DNA of 6,856 nucleotides, from contig JACQQZ010000140.1 in the NCBI GenBank assembly GCA_016206755.1, positions 1-6,856 of the forward strand, given 5' to 3'. Position numbers and translations under genes: made by a program. Below, one piece after another: positions 6,232-6,856 of this stretch (positions are counted from its first letter, which is position 1; each line of letters starts with the position of its first letter). The notes beneath the pieces are model-generated. The model saw nothing but the letters and a program-made list of their open reading frames with translations, was not told the origin of the DNA and ran no database searches. Origin of the DNA: Candidatus Omnitrophota bacterium. GTDB taxonomy: Bacteria; Omnitrophota; Gorgyraeia; 1-14-0-20-64-10; JACQQZ01.

Positions 6232-6856
6232 TGTCCACCTTTCTCCTCAAATCGTTTTTCCTTCTCCATGATTTCTTCGGCATGATTCCATGCAAACAAG
6301 AGCGCGGCATCGGGGGGATTCGTCTGAAAAACCTCATCAGGGACGACGGGGATGTGAGCGCCCGGGCTGAACGTCCCGTGCTTCAAGGGGGTGGTGTCGC
6401 TGATGTATTCCACAAGGTCCGGGGTGATTCTGCAGTAATTGGTCACCGTCGTACTTTTGGACGTTGCGGCATAGCCGGCAACCCGCTTGCCGCGAGCGCG
6501 CAAATCGTCCAGCAGTGCCCGTAGGCACTCCCGGGACGCTTCGCATCGCCGGCGAAACGCCTCGGCCGTCTGCGGAGTGAGCAATCCTTTTGCGTCCTCC
6601 TCGGCCAAAAGAAGCCGGACCGCTTCCGAGGGGGCGCGGGATCCGGCGTGAGCGACGGTGTAACGCATGGAGCCGCCGTGCGTCGGCTGGGGCTCAACGT
6701 CGACCAACTCCAGCCCGTGCCGCCGGAACGCTCTCGAGAGACTGGCGGCGGAAAACAGAAACACGTGCTCATCATAAAATTGGTCGTAAGCCGTTTTGTC
6801 GATGACTGCACCCCAATACGGATCTTCAAACTGCATCACCCCGGAGGGCTTGAGCA
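6186..6856 (-). CDS. SAM-dependent sugar C-methyltransferase, C-terminal half (5' end beyond the window)
   Basis: The frame is open through the right edge. The codons before the internal GTG/ATG read LKPSG, the normal family sequence, so the gene continues beyond 6856. About 222 residues are visible of roughly 400 expected. They match NDP-hexose C-methyltransferases (TylC3, NovU/CloU, TcaB9 group): FEDPYWG, then YDQFYDEHVFLFS with the Glu-His pair placed in the active site of this family, and VEPQPTHGGSMRY. The C-terminal Methyltransf_14 domain follows, with GKRVAGYAATSKSTTVTNY, GAHIPVV and NPPDAALLFAWNH. The N-terminal zinc-binding and SAM-binding domains lie outside. These enzymes add a methyl carbon from SAM next to the 4-keto group (C3 or C5) of an NDP-deoxysugar in the cytoplasm. 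The last dozen residues (after GGQWILPL) diverge from what I expect and overlap the next gene by 46 bases. Confidence 0.88.
   Translation of the reverse strand, partial: LKPSGVMQFEDPYWGAVIDKTAYDQFYDEHVFLFSAASLSRAFRRHGLELVDVEPQPTHGGSMRYTVAHAGSRAPSEAVRLLLAEEDAKGLLTPQTAEAFRRRCEASRECLRALLDDLRARGKRVAGYAATSKSTTVTNYCRITPDLVEYISDTTPLKHGTFSPGAHIPVVPDEVFQTNPPDAALLFAWNHAEEIMEKEKRFEEKGGQWILPLSTGSYSKSC
6235..6247 (-). promoter_or_regulatory. Strong, doubled ribosome binding site of the RmlC-like gene
   Basis: On the minus strand AGGAG (6247-6243) and AAGGTGG (6241-6235) lie 11 and 3 bases before the ATG at 6231, inside the 3' end of the methyltransferase reading frame. This fixes the epimerase start despite the 46-base overlap and suggests re-initiation by ribosomes finishing the upstream gene. 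Confidence 0.6.

Overview
The window is part of a surface-polysaccharide locus from a bacterium with fairly high GC (about 60% by eye). The organism is probably diderm (Gram-negative): it has a family 9 glycosyltransferase of the heptosyltransferase (LPS) type and an AsmA-like envelope protein. No gene fixes the lineage. A palindromic repeat that reads as the peptide CLPAGR inside one glycosyltransferase recalls repeats I associate with uncultivated phyla such as Omnitrophota, but that is recollection and weak evidence. All supported genes are on the minus strand, so the reading order runs from the right end to the left.

Right part (6856 to about 3870), deoxysugar module. In reading order it holds the C-terminal half of a sugar C-methyltransferase entering from beyond the right edge, a small RmlC-like 3,5-epimerase, and two different extended short-chain dehydrogenase/reductases (SDRs). 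Together they look like the later steps of making a C-methylated NDP-deoxysugar: methylation next to a 4-keto group, epimerisation, and reduction or epimerisation. The nucleotidyltransferase and 4,6-dehydratase that should start the pathway are not in the window and may lie to the right.

Middle part (about 3930 to 998), glycosyl transfer. A 600-residue GT9 protein carries an unusual N-terminal half that looks like a decayed copy of the family's first Rossmann domain. It is followed by a GT4 glycosyltransferase. Every junction from the methyltransferase to GT4 is an overlap (46, 50, 4, 20-59 and 23 bases), so the six genes very probably form one translationally coupled operon.

Left part (973 to 1). 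A tRNA-Arg(UCU) gene starts 24 bases after the GT4 stop codon. A 135-base gap follows, and then an AsmA-like gene that runs off the left edge. No transcription terminator is visible. I see no mobile element, CRISPR array or defence gene, and nothing that clearly amounts to a new system. The best leads are the two-part GT9 protein, the in-gene palindrome and the predicted C-methyl sugar.
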